From a virus: a stretch of 64,000 nucleotides of DNA. Shown in pieces: positions 8,596-17,113 of the stretch. The position numbers were made by a program, and so were the translations under genes. Within the stretch, counting starts at the first letter, position 1. Each line of letters opens with the position of its first letter. Location of the stretch: positions 1-64,000 of the IMG/VR virus record IMGVR_UViG_3300020470_003428; one strand, written 5' to 3'. The notes below the pieces were generated by a model. That model saw only the letters and a program-made list of their open reading frames with translations. It made no database searches and was not told the origin of the DNA.

Positions 8596-10055
8596 GCACT
8601 GTTATTGATCTCGGTAAACTACGATTTCTATTTCGTGGTGACTATAACAACGGTACTAGCTATGAGCTAAATGATGTTGTCACCTACGGTGGTAACTCCT
8701 ATGCCTACATAAACGTTACAACTGCCTCTGGGAACAATCCAGACAATACAACCTACTGGTCTTTAATGACTAGAGGTTTAACACTTAGAGGTGATTGGGA
8801 TTCAGCAACTCAATATGTTGCAGGCGATATCATCAAGCTCAATGGAATTCTTTATAAGGCTAAAGCGACCACAACAAATCATGAGCCGCCTAATGCTACA
8901 TATTGGGAAGAGTTCGTAGCAGGATTTAACTATACCGGTAATTGGAGCTCAGCAACTGCATACAAGAAAAACGATGTCGCCATGCAAAATGGCGTCAATT
9001 ATATTTGTATCCTTGCTCATACCAATCAAGATCCACCTAACGGTACCTATTGGAATGAATTTGCAGCAGGTTACAACGATACCGGTGATTGGAATAATGC
9101 AACAGCCTATCAAGTTAATGACTTAGCTACTCTTAGCGGAATTATTTACAAATGTAAGGCTGATAATACAAACCAAGAGCCACCTAATAGTACTTATTGG
9201 GATGTCTTTAGTATTGGTTTTACTTATACAGGAGCGTACAACAATGCAACAGCTTATAAAATTAATGACATTGTTTTAAATAGCAGTGTTACATACCGCT
9301 GTACGGCTGCAAGTACTGGTAATGAGCCTCCTAATGCAAGTTACTGGGAAGCATTTGCTTCAGGTTTTGAGTTTAAAGGAGCTTACAACGGTGCAACTGC
9401 ATACAAGCTAAACGATATTGCGACAGTTAATGGCATTCAATACCGTTGCAAAGCAGCTAGCACAGGGAATGAGCCTCCTAATGGTACTTATTGGGAAGTT
9501 TTTTCTGAAGGGTACAAACATATAGGTAATTGGCTAGTTGGTACTAATTACAAGCTGAATGACATCGTTAAACACGGTGGAGCTCAATACAGAGCCAAGC
9601 AAGCAAACGTAGGACAAGAGCCTCCAAGTGCTGCTAATTGGGATGTTTTTGTTGAGGGTGTTAATTTTGTAGGTGCATGGGCGGCAACAACTGCTTATAA
9701 CGTGGGTGATGTTGTTTTCCATCAAGGACAACAATACAAGTGTTTAATAGATAACACTTCTAGTTCTAGTTTCTTATCTGATTATGTTACTGATAGCAAG
9801 TGGGAGAGGTTCACGACAGGAACCTTCTATAGGGGTGGCTATGCTGATGCAACTGAATACTTTAAAAATGATCTAGTAACAACTGGTAGCTCTCCAAACT
9901 TAAACCTATATATCAATATCAACGATCATACTTCTAATGGCGCAGCGATAACAGATGCAACAGAAGTAGCTAATTGGATGGTTCTTATAGCAGGACAATG
10001 GCAGGCGACAACTGATGTTACTATGCGTTCGTTCTTCTATGGCATTATGAACTGA
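8592..10055 (+). CDS. Tail fibre with nine carbohydrate-binding-like repeats
   Basis: The 487-residue protein is almost entirely nine tandem repeats of about 48 residues. Each has the pattern G(D/N)W-NNATAYKxNDIVxxxGxxYxCxAxNTNxEPPNxTYWExF. The aromatic spacing matches the chitin/cellulose-binding CBM5/12 fold, which is common in phage fibres and binds sugars through exposed Trp and Tyr. It probably contacts host surface polysaccharide. The last repeat diverges before a short C-terminal tail. Confidence 0.85.
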   Translation: MSTVIDLGKLRFLFRGDYNNGTSYELNDVVTYGGNSYAYINVTTASGNNPDNTTYWSLMTRGLTLRGDWDSATQYVAGDIIKLNGILYKAKATTTNHEPPNATYWEEFVAGFNYTGNWSSATAYKKNDVAMQNGVNYICILAHTNQDPPNGTYWNEFAAGYNDTGDWNNATAYQVNDLATLSGIIYKCKADNTNQEPPNSTYWDVFSIGFTYTGAYNNATAYKINDIVLNSSVTYRCTAASTGNEPPNASYWEAFASGFEFKGAYNGATAYKLNDIATVNGIQYRCKAASTGNEPPNGTYWEVFSEGYKHIGNWLVGTNYKLNDIVKHGGAQYRAKQANVGQEPPSAANWDVFVEGVNFVGAWAATTAYNVGDVVFHQGQQYKCLIDNTSSSSFLSDYVTDSKWERFTTGTFYRGGYADATEYFKNDLVTTGSSPNLNLYININDHTSNGAAITDATEVANWMVLIAGQWQATTDVTMRSFFYGIMN

Positions 10056-10216
10056 TGCCTTTATTTAAAAGGTTGCAGAAGAAAATAGCCAAGCAAGAAA
10101 CACTTGCTAATTTTATAGACGAAAAAAATAAGCAATCAACACGACGTCGCTTGAAGGCACGAGCTAAACTACGAATACGTGTAGAAAAGAATGGCGACTT
10201 CGGAATTGGTCCTTAG
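10055..10216 (+). CDS. Small basic protein (53 aa)
   Basis: A TGATG junction couples this 53-residue frame to the fibre gene. The product is strongly basic (FKRLQKKIAK, TRRRLKARAKLRIRVEK) and lacks a membrane segment. It could bind nucleic acid or act as an assembly factor, but this is speculative. The junction and coding look support it despite its size. Confidence 0.55.
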   Translation: MPLFKRLQKKIAKQETLANFIDEKNKQSTRRRLKARAKLRIRVEKNGDFGIGP

Positions 10217-10283
10217 TTATTCCTATCTACTCTATACTTGTTAATGACAGGGTATTACCTACCCGAAACTTTGAATAGTACAC

Positions 10284-10625
10284 ATGGCCTCTGGAATTAA
10301 GGGTACCAACAAACCTGCTAGTGGAAGTTCATCCTTTGATTACTCAACAACGCCTTTATTTACCGCAAGTGCTACTACTACGGTAATTCTGTCAGCGTGT
10401 AATCAGAACTCTACTTCCGATACAATCCGTATTTGCATCGCTCCTGGTTCAGATTCTGCAACCTCTGGAACGATTAGTGCTGGTTATTACTTGGAATATG
10501 ATTACCCACTAGCTGGAAACACAGCAATAGAAAGAACGGGAATCACAATGGAAGCAAGTAGCCGTATGTGGGTCGGCAGCGGTGGCGGAAATGTTTCCTT
10601 CGTGGCCTACGGCCTAGAATCGTAA
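10284..10625 (+). CDS. Hypothetical virion protein
   Basis: This 113-residue beta-rich protein has many Ser, Thr and Gly residues and ends in YGLES. It resembles small phage tail-associated or decoration proteins in composition. It starts after a 67-bp gap, the longest in this part of the operon. The gap contains a short GGGTA/TACCC hairpin at 10250-10264. Confidence 0.65.
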   Translation: MASGIKGTNKPASGSSSFDYSTTPLFTASATTTVILSACNQNSTSDTIRICIAPGSDSATSGTISAGYYLEYDYPLAGNTAIERTGITMEASSRMWVGSGGGNVSFVAYGLES

Positions 10626-10634
10626 GAGGTAAAA

Positions 10635-10964
10635 ATGGGACGTAAACTTTCTTTCTCAGGTGCCGTACCTGACGCAAAAAGGGATTGGGTAACCAAGACC
10701 AGTGCTTATACAGCTGTTTCAGGCGATGCTCTACTTTTAGATTCTTCAGGAGGAGCGTTTACTGTCACATTGCCAGCTTCTCCTCAAGCAGACGATTACG
10801 TCGATTTTGCTGATGGTGCAGGAAGCTTAGGCACTAATAACGTCACGATTGCTCGTAACAGTGAAAATATTTGTGGCACTGCAGACGACTTAGAATGTGA
10901 TTTAAAGAACGTGGGTTGGACCATGGTTTACAAAGACTCAACACAAGGCTGGAGGATTGCTTAA
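10635..10964 (+). CDS. Tail-fibre-type domain protein
   Basis: The 109-residue product reads TSAYTAVSGDALLLDSS, FTVTLPASP, GTNNVTIARNS and GWRIA. This is a recurrent beta-strand module in phage tail fibres and tail-needle proteins. An AAGAGGTAAAA ribosome site precedes the ATG. The TAA overlaps the next ATG. Confidence 0.75.
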   Translation: MGRKLSFSGAVPDAKRDWVTKTSAYTAVSGDALLLDSSGGAFTVTLPASPQADDYVDFADGAGSLGTNNVTIARNSENICGTADDLECDLKNVGWTMVYKDSTQGWRIA

Positions 10965-12577
10965 TGGCTACTTTATTATCAGCATTAATCGGATCAAGCG
11001 CTTCGTCGACAGGAGAAGACAATCGCGAATTTAAGAACTTCCAAGATTGGTACGGTTACTATGCTGGAGGACAAAGTAACACCTTCAACTTTGCCACTCC
11101 TCAGTCAACTAGAGACCCTGGTAACACCTCAGGAGGAACAGGTACTGGTGCGCAAAACAGAAGAGCACCTGACAACACAACATTTAACTGGGATGTTCCT
11201 AATGGTGTAACAAAAGTAAGAATCACTTGCCTAGGTGGTGGTGGTGGTGGTGGTCACTATCGCTCGCATTATCATGGTGACTCTGGTGGTTCTGGTGGAG
11301 CTTTTGGTAGTGGAGAATTTAACGTTACAGCTGGTGAGACTTTACAAATTTTTGTAGGACGTGGTGGATGGGGTCGCTATCAAGATGCTGGTTGGGCTGG
11401 CTCAGGACAGACTACTAGTGTGCAGGCTGCAAGTGGTAGTGGTGGATCTGGTCATATCAACGTACAAGCTGGAGGTGGTGGTGGTGGATATCATCAAAGC
11501 AATGTTCAAGGGCCTGGTTCTGCAACTGTAAACGGAAGCGACCTAATAAGTGGTACGAACATTGCCTACACAGGCGGTCGTGGTGGCTACGGTTCTCCTA
11601 ACGGTTTTGGATGGGGTCCAGAGGGTTACCCAACAGGTGGTGGCGGATCATGTGCTAGCTATAAAAGAGATGGTTATAGAGGAGGCAACGGAGATAATGG
11701 AGGCTACGGATATGGTGGAGCCGGTGGTGGTGGAATAGGAGGAGAAGGTGGAAATGTTTCCGGTAATAACAGCCCTAGTAACGTTGAATTTTGGGGCGCA
11801 GGAGGTGGTGGATCAAATGGCACTGGTGTGAATGGCTACCCAAGTGGTGGTGGATCAACCTACGACCCTAAGGGAGGCGACGGTGCTTCAGGAGTCTCTG
11901 CAGGAGGTGGCGGTGGCTACACAGGACAAGGTGAGAAAAACGTCGCAGGAACAAACAGCGGTCAAAAGGTATACACGGGCTATAGTAGTGCTGATTGGTA
12001 TTACTACGGTTCTGGAAGCCGTTATGGAGATGGTGTAGGCACTAGCTATGGTGGAACAGGCGGCGGTGGTAGTAGCAGCCAGTACGAGCAGAGCTTTGGT
12101 GGAGGCGGTGGTGGTGGTACCACAAGCTATCCAAACGCTAAGACATTTAATGGAATCTTAGGAAGACTATTTGGCGGAGGAGGATGCGGAGCTCCTAGAA
12201 ACGACAACAACTTCGGAAATACTTGCCACAGTGCTGGAAATGGAGGTGCCGGTGCAGGCGGTGGTGGCGCTGCAAGCGAAGAAAACCAAAGCCGCAACGA
12301 TTACCAAAACATGGCTAACTACTGTACATTTAGTACAACTGATTTGGCTTGGTACGTTAACGACAATAGATTAACGGATAACGGCTACAGGATTAATGGT
12401 AACGGAGGTCATGGCGGCGCATTAGGCGGCGGTGGCGGTGGTAACTCCCAGAATGGAGCGATGGGAGGCAACGGTGGAATTGGTGCTGGTGGTGGCGGTG
12501 CAACCGGTCATTACAACCCAAGTTCTAATGGTCAGGCTGGTGCGGGTGGCCCAGGCTACGTTCTCATCGAATGGTAA
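10964..12577 (+). CDS. Glycine-rich tail/adhesin protein
   Basis: The start is the ATG that overlaps the previous TAA, giving 537 residues. A short N-terminal region is followed by a glycine-rich domain beginning FNWDVPNGVTKVRITCLGG. Long Gly-rich stretches then alternate with Tyr, Asn and Ser. Similar phage Gly-rich domains form polyglycine-II bundles at tail tips and determine host specificity. An adhesin role fits the neighbouring fibre genes. Confidence 0.8.
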   Translation: MATLLSALIGSSASSTGEDNREFKNFQDWYGYYAGGQSNTFNFATPQSTRDPGNTSGGTGTGAQNRRAPDNTTFNWDVPNGVTKVRITCLGGGGGGGHYRSHYHGDSGGSGGAFGSGEFNVTAGETLQIFVGRGGWGRYQDAGWAGSGQTTSVQAASGSGGSGHINVQAGGGGGGYHQSNVQGPGSATVNGSDLISGTNIAYTGGRGGYGSPNGFGWGPEGYPTGGGGSCASYKRDGYRGGNGDNGGYGYGGAGGGGIGGEGGNVSGNNSPSNVEFWGAGGGGSNGTGVNGYPSGGGSTYDPKGGDGASGVSAGGGGGYTGQGEKNVAGTNSGQKVYTGYSSADWYYYGSGSRYGDGVGTSYGGTGGGGSSSQYEQSFGGGGGGGTTSYPNAKTFNGILGRLFGGGGCGAPRNDNNFGNTCHSAGNGGAGAGGGGAASEENQSRNDYQNMANYCTFSTTDLAWYVNDNRLTDNGYRINGNGGHGGALGGGGGGNSQNGAMGGNGGIGAGGGGATGHYNPSSNGQAGAGGPGYVLIEW

Positions 12578-12608
12578 TAGAATAAAAGTAAATTAATTAA
12601 ACAGACAC

Positions 12609-12863
12609 ATGGCACCTTGGGCTCGAATTGCAGATTTACCAACCAAAGCGGGAGGAACCGCTAAAGGGGTAAAAGAAATCCGTGGCGACGGAGGCGAAAT
12701 GATGGGCGCTGATTGGGTGGAATGCGATGACACCGTCGTCGAATGGGCTTCTTACGACGAGTCTTCTAAGACTTTTGGAGCATTAGTGTGGGACACATCA
12801 ACCGACACTAGCGCTCCAGAAGATGGGGAGAAGTACGCAACTGAATTTAAAGGCGTAGGATAA
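12609..12863 (+). CDS. Small acidic hypothetical protein
   Basis: This 84-residue acidic protein is Trp- and Asp-rich and closes the fibre block. An AT-rich spacer (aaattaatta) precedes it. No motif, signal or membrane segment is seen. It may be a chaperone or cap for the Gly-rich adhesin, by position only. Confidence 0.65.
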   Translation: MAPWARIADLPTKAGGTAKGVKEIRGDGGEMMGADWVECDDTVVEWASYDESSKTFGALVWDTSTDTSAPEDGEKYATEFKGVG

Positions 12864-12915
12864 ACCTAGATTTATATAGTATTGTCGTTACACTATCTGT
12901 AATGGATATTATGTA

Positions 12916-13740
12916 ATGTCAGAAAAAATAAGTCCTGAGACAGAAACGACTACCAAGGAAGGGCAGTATGGGGTAGCTGATAATACCTTGAAAATGGAGG
13001 ATTTTGGCTCTCCTAGAGAGTATGACTTAGCAGCAGAATATGGAACCTATAGAAAAGATATCTTTGCAACACCTATATACGTGGGAGAAGATGCTGATCA
13101 TGCATCCCTAACTGATAAATATTTAAAGAAAGGTTATGAATTGTTTGACAGATTAGAGGAAGCTGGGACGGTTTCAGATGGTTGGTCGAAAGGTGAAACT
13201 ACCTCGTCTACCAAAATTAAAGATACAAAAGGAGTTACAAGTTTTTTTAATGGAAATTTAGCCCCTGATCCTGAGTGGGCTGAATTTAATGAATATATTT
13301 TAGGGATGGCTTTGACCATGCTAAAAGATACTGTTCCTGAAAAACTACTGCATGGTTTTACGATTGCTAATAGTTGGTTAACCTTATATCCCAATGGTGC
13401 TTATGTCCCAGAACATATTCATTCATGCTTTGAAGTTAGCGGTGTTTATTATCTAAAAGCGCAAGGAGAGCAAAAATCTGGAATGATTAGTTTTAAAGAT
13501 CCATCATGGGTTGCTAAAACAATGAATATTTGGGGTCAAGGTAGCAGGATATTCCCTGGTCCTTCTACTGTTATGGAATTTGCCGTGAAATCTGGAATGA
13601 TGGTACTATTTCCTTCTTGGTTGCCACATTCAACAATGCCAAATGAATCAGGAGAGGATCGTATGATTTATAGTTTTAACTTGATTACTGATAATGCAAG
13701 ATTAAGATTGGTTCATAATCATGGTCATTTAAATCGATAA
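12916..13740 (+). CDS. 2OG/Fe(II) oxygenase-like protein, TIGR02466 type
   Basis: The 274-residue protein has a C-terminal double-stranded beta-helix pattern. H167-x-H169 sits in EHIHS..FEVSGVYYL, distal H238 in WLPHST, and R249 precedes YSFNL. These are the iron and 2-oxoglutarate ligands expected in the TIGR02466/2OG-FeII_Oxy_5 family, which is common in cyanophages. The N-terminal 50 residues are an acidic extension. It is the first of three consecutive oxygenase-like genes (stop overlaps the next ATG). The substrate is unknown. Confidence 0.8.
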   Translation: MSEKISPETETTTKEGQYGVADNTLKMEDFGSPREYDLAAEYGTYRKDIFATPIYVGEDADHASLTDKYLKKGYELFDRLEEAGTVSDGWSKGETTSSTKIKDTKGVTSFFNGNLAPDPEWAEFNEYILGMALTMLKDTVPEKLLHGFTIANSWLTLYPNGAYVPEHIHSCFEVSGVYYLKAQGEQKSGMISFKDPSWVAKTMNIWGQGSRIFPGPSTVMEFAVKSGMMVLFPSWLPHSTMPNESGEDRMIYSFNLITDNARLRLVHNHGHLNR

Positions 13741-14372
13741 TGCTTGGAGATTATTACGTTTTAAAAGGTGTTTTAAATAAGAAAGAATGCCAAGATGTCA
13801 TTGATCATTACGATCCAAAATGTAAAGCTTCTCGTGTTGGAGGTGATGATAGTGCGGGAACAGGAAAATTAAGGAGTAATAAACGAAATTCTAAAAATGC
13901 ATGGGTCATCCCTGAGGAGTTAGAAGAGGAAGGAATGCTAGGTGTAGCTATAGCAGTTAAGAAAATGGTGAGAACTTATTTAGAAGTGTCACGGGATATT
14001 TTTAGGACTCCTATCGATCACTTGGAAACGCCTCAGTTTACAAAATACGAGGAACAAGATCATTATCAATGGCATATAGATGCAGGTATTGATCATTCTT
14101 CTTTTCGAGATGTATCTGCCACGATGTTGTTATCTCAAGTTGATGAGGATTTTACTGGTGGAATGTTGAAGTTTTTTCCTCATCCATCATCAAAGCATTA
14201 TTTTGATCGAGGTGATATGATTCTTTTTTCTTCGAATTACGCTCATCGAGTTTGCCGTGTAACTTCCGGCACAAGGTATTCTATTGTCTTATGGGGAGGC
14301 AGAGAACAACCTAGCAAAGTCCAGCGCAATAAAGATTTGGAAGAGGAAGGTGGTTGGGGGTTGGCTAATTAA
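13740..14372 (+). CDS. 2OG/Fe(II) oxygenase, PKHD/prolyl-hydroxylase type
   Basis: The 210-residue protein carries H112-x-D114 (WHID), distal H169 (NYAHRV) and R179 (GTRYSIVLWGG), the classical ligands of PKHD-type hydroxylases. The family oxidises a protein or small-molecule substrate with O2 and 2-oxoglutarate. Both ends overlap the flanking oxygenase-like genes, so the three are probably made together. It resembles phage PiuC/P4H-like proteins; the substrate is unknown. Confidence 0.85.
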   Translation: MLGDYYVLKGVLNKKECQDVIDHYDPKCKASRVGGDDSAGTGKLRSNKRNSKNAWVIPEELEEEGMLGVAIAVKKMVRTYLEVSRDIFRTPIDHLETPQFTKYEEQDHYQWHIDAGIDHSSFRDVSATMLLSQVDEDFTGGMLKFFPHPSSKHYFDRGDMILFSSNYAHRVCRVTSGTRYSIVLWGGREQPSKVQRNKDLEEEGGWGLAN

Positions 14373-15013
14373 TGGATGTAGGTCATTTACCATTATTTGC
14401 ATCTAATGTTTTCTATTTAAAAGCAGATCACATAGATGTTGAACCTATCAAGAAGATTGATAGTGGGTTCGTTAAAGCAGCCCAATACACTGGCGAGGAT
14501 GTAGGGGTTATTGATACAAGTCGACCAAATTACAGAGTCTTAGATTCAATCCCTGAAACAAAAGAGGCTTTATTAGAAATCTTCAAGAGAATTAATCACG
14601 ATTTACTGAGATATGATAATGATTGGGCAATTTCCACTTCTTGGCTAACAGTTACTGAAAAAGGTTGTGATGGTCAATTACATAACCATCGCAATTGTTT
14701 TTATAGTGGTATTTTTTATTTTGATCATTACGAAGAAGAAGGAATGTCTTCTTTAGAAATAATGACACCACTGCAATACCACGGTGGTTACCAATTAAAA
14801 AGATTGAATGATGAGTTTGGACCTCCTATAACCGTCGCTGATCAATGGGAAATTCCACCGGAACATAAGAAGTTAATTTTATTTCCTAGTTATTTGGTTC
14901 ATAAAATAGGAAAACAAAAAGCAGATAAACCTAGGTATTCGTTAGCCTTTAATATTGTTCCCATAGCTCCTTATGGTGTTGCAGATTCACAAGCACTTGA
15001 TTTGTCTAAGTAG
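14372..15013 (+). CDS. 2OG/Fe(II) oxygenase-like protein, TIGR02466 type
   Basis: The 213-residue protein has H104-x-H106 (LHNHRN..YSGIFYF), distal H177 (YLVHKIG) and R188 (KPRYSLAFN). It shares the HxH pattern with the protein encoded at 12916 but is otherwise diverged. A TAATG overlap couples it to the PKHD-type gene. It completes the three-gene cassette; the substrate is unknown. Confidence 0.8.
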   Translation: MDVGHLPLFASNVFYLKADHIDVEPIKKIDSGFVKAAQYTGEDVGVIDTSRPNYRVLDSIPETKEALLEIFKRINHDLLRYDNDWAISTSWLTVTEKGCDGQLHNHRNCFYSGIFYFDHYEEEGMSSLEIMTPLQYHGGYQLKRLNDEFGPPITVADQWEIPPEHKKLILFPSYLVHKIGKQKADKPRYSLAFNIVPIAPYGVADSQALDLSK

Positions 15014-15045
15014 CATAGCTATTGTCTAGAAACATTAGGAGCACC

Positions 15046-15345
15046 ATGGAAGACACGATGACCCCTTTGCAAAGGGTAAGAAACAATCAGAATAGATCTG
15101 ACTATATGAGCTATCTATATGATCTATATCGAAGAGATGATGCGCCCATACCTCTTAGAAATACTTATACAGGATTAGCCGAACTACATGCTAAACATTT
15201 AGGTAAAAGAGAAATTGATCGCCAAGTGGAGTTATGGCATGACGAGAAACATCAGGGTCAGATTCGTGCATATGATGCAGCAAATCCTGTACGTCTTGAT
15301 TTCAATCCTATACAACCTAATGATGAAACTGAGACATCCGATTAG
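15046..15345 (+). CDS. Hypothetical protein (99 aa)
   Basis: I chose the ATG at 15046 because an AGGAGCACC ribosome site precedes it; an upstream in-frame TTG at 15022 lacks one. The charged product ends with an acidic tail (PNDETETSD). It overlaps the next gene by 23 bp. No family is recognised. Confidence 0.65.
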   Translation: MEDTMTPLQRVRNNQNRSDYMSYLYDLYRRDDAPIPLRNTYTGLAELHAKHLGKREIDRQVELWHDEKHQGQIRAYDAANPVRLDFNPIQPNDETETSD

Positions 15346-15529
15346 TACTCCACAACAAAAGGTAACTGCTGTTGTAGCTACAAGAGATTTCCTTTTACGT
15401 CTAACGAATGTAAAAGAGACGCCACGCATTCCGAGAGAAGTACGTCGGGAAGCTAAAACATTGCTCAGACACTATCCTTTGATATCAGAGTTGAAGCCTA
15501 TCCTGGAAAAGGAACTGTCACAAACCTAA
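15323..15529 (+). CDS. Small conserved phage-type protein
   Basis: The 68-residue product from the ATG at 15323 contains TRDFLLRLTNVKETPRIPREVRREAKTLLRHYP. That pattern resembles small phage proteins of the BPSL0761 type, whose function is unknown. A longer upstream frame is open but overlaps the previous gene and looks like a shadow. It is basic and helical. Confidence 0.65.
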   Translation: MKLRHPISTPQQKVTAVVATRDFLLRLTNVKETPRIPREVRREAKTLLRHYPLISELKPILEKELSQT

Positions 15530-15560
15530 TAAAATTGTTACAAATTATGTATAAGATGAG

Positions 15561-15585
15561 AACTGTTATTTAAAATAATCAGTTC
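15561..15585 (+). other. Hairpin immediately before a GTG start
   Basis: An inverted repeat (AACTGTTATT / AATAATCAGTT, one bulge) lies two bases before the GTG at 15587. No Shine-Dalgarno sequence is present. A TATAAG at 15550-15555 could be a -10 element. The hairpin could be a 5'-leader structure or a terminator without a T-tract. Confidence 0.4.
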
Positions 15586-15586
15586 T

Positions 15587-15958
15587 GTGTTAAAGACTGC
15601 ATACGCTGCTTCTGCACTTGCTTTAGTGCTAGCTCCAGCAACATTTGCTGGCCCTTATCTCAATGTCGAAACTAATGCTAGTTGGACAGATAAGAAATAT
15701 ACAAACGCTACTACTGACGTTCACGTTGGTTATGCAGGTGCTAATGATACTGGTAAGGTTTCTTACTACGTACAAGGTGGTCCAGCATTCGTAGCTGTTA
15801 AGGATCAAGATACTGAGACTCGTCTTTCAGGAAAAGCTGGTGGAAGTATTGCTATCACTGAAGCTACTGATGTTTATGGTGAAGTTTCTTTCCTTACAGG
15901 AGAAGAGAAAGAAGATTTCGGTACAGGTGGAAAGGTAGGAGTTAAGTACAGCTTCTAG
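15587..15958 (+). CDS. Secreted beta-barrel/porin-like protein
   Basis: The 123-residue product starts at GTG. It has a clear signal peptide (LKTAYAASALALVLAPATFA, cleavage before GPYL). The mature part has alternating strands ending in VGVKYSF, typical of outer-membrane barrels. Similar small porin-like proteins occur in marine cyanophages. It may alter the host outer membrane during infection or lysis; this role is inferred. Confidence 0.7.
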   Translation: MLKTAYAASALALVLAPATFAGPYLNVETNASWTDKKYTNATTDVHVGYAGANDTGKVSYYVQGGPAFVAVKDQDTETRLSGKAGGSIAITEATDVYGEVSFLTGEEKEDFGTGGKVGVKYSF

Positions 15959-15971
15959 TCGTAATCAGGAT

Positions 15972-16013
15972 ACTAAGACTTATTACTATATAGAATAGGT
16001 AATGAGTCTTAGT
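15972..16013. other. 15-bp near-perfect inverted repeat between genes
   Basis: ACTAAGACTTATTAC (15972-15986) pairs with GTAATGAGTCTTAGT (15999-16013) with one G-U pair and a 12-nt loop. No T-tract follows on the plus strand. It lies 12 bases before the next ATG. It may terminate the porin-like gene, be cut by RNase III, or form a leader hairpin. Confidence 0.6.
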
Positions 16014-16025
16014 CCCTATTCATAA

Positions 16026-16745
16026 ATGCAAAGTAGGCTTAAAAACCTCTACGATGAACGCCAAAGGATGGCGGGTAGAGATGCACAACTTTTAGCGCTG
16101 CTAGCTGCTTCTATGACTGGAGGTGTAGGAGCTTTAGGAACTGCTGATTTGGTTTTAGGTGATAAGAAAGCTTGGAATTCAGGCGAGATTCCTTTGAACG
16201 CAATGATCAGCCTGATACCGGCTTTATCTGGAGGTGTCGGATATGGAGCATATACATTAGCAGACCCCATATTGAGGGAACAGTTTTTGAATTTCATGAG
16301 CAAGGATGTAGCTCATGATGCAGGACAAGTTATGGGTCGACAACCATTCAGAAGAGCAGATGGTACTACGGGCAATATTGATTTCCCCTTGGGAGTATAT
16401 GAGTATGACTATGATGCTGCTCCTTTCAAGAGTCAGAAAGTTCAAATGAAAGATGGTGTTGCAGTTGGTCCGGGAGTATCACCTAAGAGAGAGGCAGAAG
16501 CAAAGAAAGTTTTAGCTGACATATATGAGGCAGCGCAGAAACAGGGAGGGGCAACAGTTGACCCAGTTAATGATTATAAGATGAGCAATACTGCTGTTCT
16601 AAATAGAAGGCATAGGAACAGGATGGCTGCCACTGCATTAGCGACCTTACTAGGAGGCGGTTTTGCTGTTAATCAACTAAACAAAAACGACAATATGGAT
16701 GTCTTAGGCGATATCAAACGCCAAGCTCTACTTGCTCACTCTTAA
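16026..16745 (+). CDS. Hypothetical protein with hydrophobic segments
   Basis: The 239-residue protein has hydrophobic stretches near residues 22-45, 56-80 and 198-215, separated by charged regions. Such a pattern would suit an internal virion protein that enters the host membrane, or a morphogenesis protein. No Shine-Dalgarno sequence is visible; a strong hairpin precedes the start. No family is recognised. Confidence 0.7.
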   Translation: MQSRLKNLYDERQRMAGRDAQLLALLAASMTGGVGALGTADLVLGDKKAWNSGEIPLNAMISLIPALSGGVGYGAYTLADPILREQFLNFMSKDVAHDAGQVMGRQPFRRADGTTGNIDFPLGVYEYDYDAAPFKSQKVQMKDGVAVGPGVSPKREAEAKKVLADIYEAAQKQGGATVDPVNDYKMSNTAVLNRRHRNRMAATALATLLGGGFAVNQLNKNDNMDVLGDIKRQALLAHS

Positions 16746-16750
16746 TTACC

Positions 16751-17113
16751 ATGGAACTCGCTGGCAAAAAACTGGGACTTACCCCAACAACTGTTGGAGA
16801 TATTGCCCAAGCAACACAAGAAGGGAAATCTGAGGAGAACGTCAACATGTTCACTCAGATAATGAAAACCCTGAGTTCTATTGTTGGACCTAGAGAAGGT
16901 GAATTCAATACTGGAACAGGCATTCAACCAGAAGGAATGCATCCTTATCAAAAGGAACTCTTATTGCAAAGACAGATGGAGGAAGCGAGAGAGGAGGCTA
17001 AGAAGCAAAAGCAAAAAGAATTGGCGCCAGGAATAAGTGATCTTCTTTATAGAGGTGACACAGGATTAAGAAAAATCCATCCTTTCTATTCAGGTGAGGG
17101 CTGGGGACCTTAA
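16751..17113 (+). CDS. Hypothetical protein (120 aa)
   Basis: This charged helical protein has a Lys/Glu-rich stretch at residues 70-95. Its TAA overlaps the next ATG. It sits between two probable virion-associated proteins. No motif is recognised. Confidence 0.7.
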   Translation: MELAGKKLGLTPTTVGDIAQATQEGKSEENVNMFTQIMKTLSSIVGPREGEFNTGTGIQPEGMHPYQKELLLQRQMEEAREEAKKQKQKELAPGISDLLYRGDTGLRKIHPFYSGEGWGP

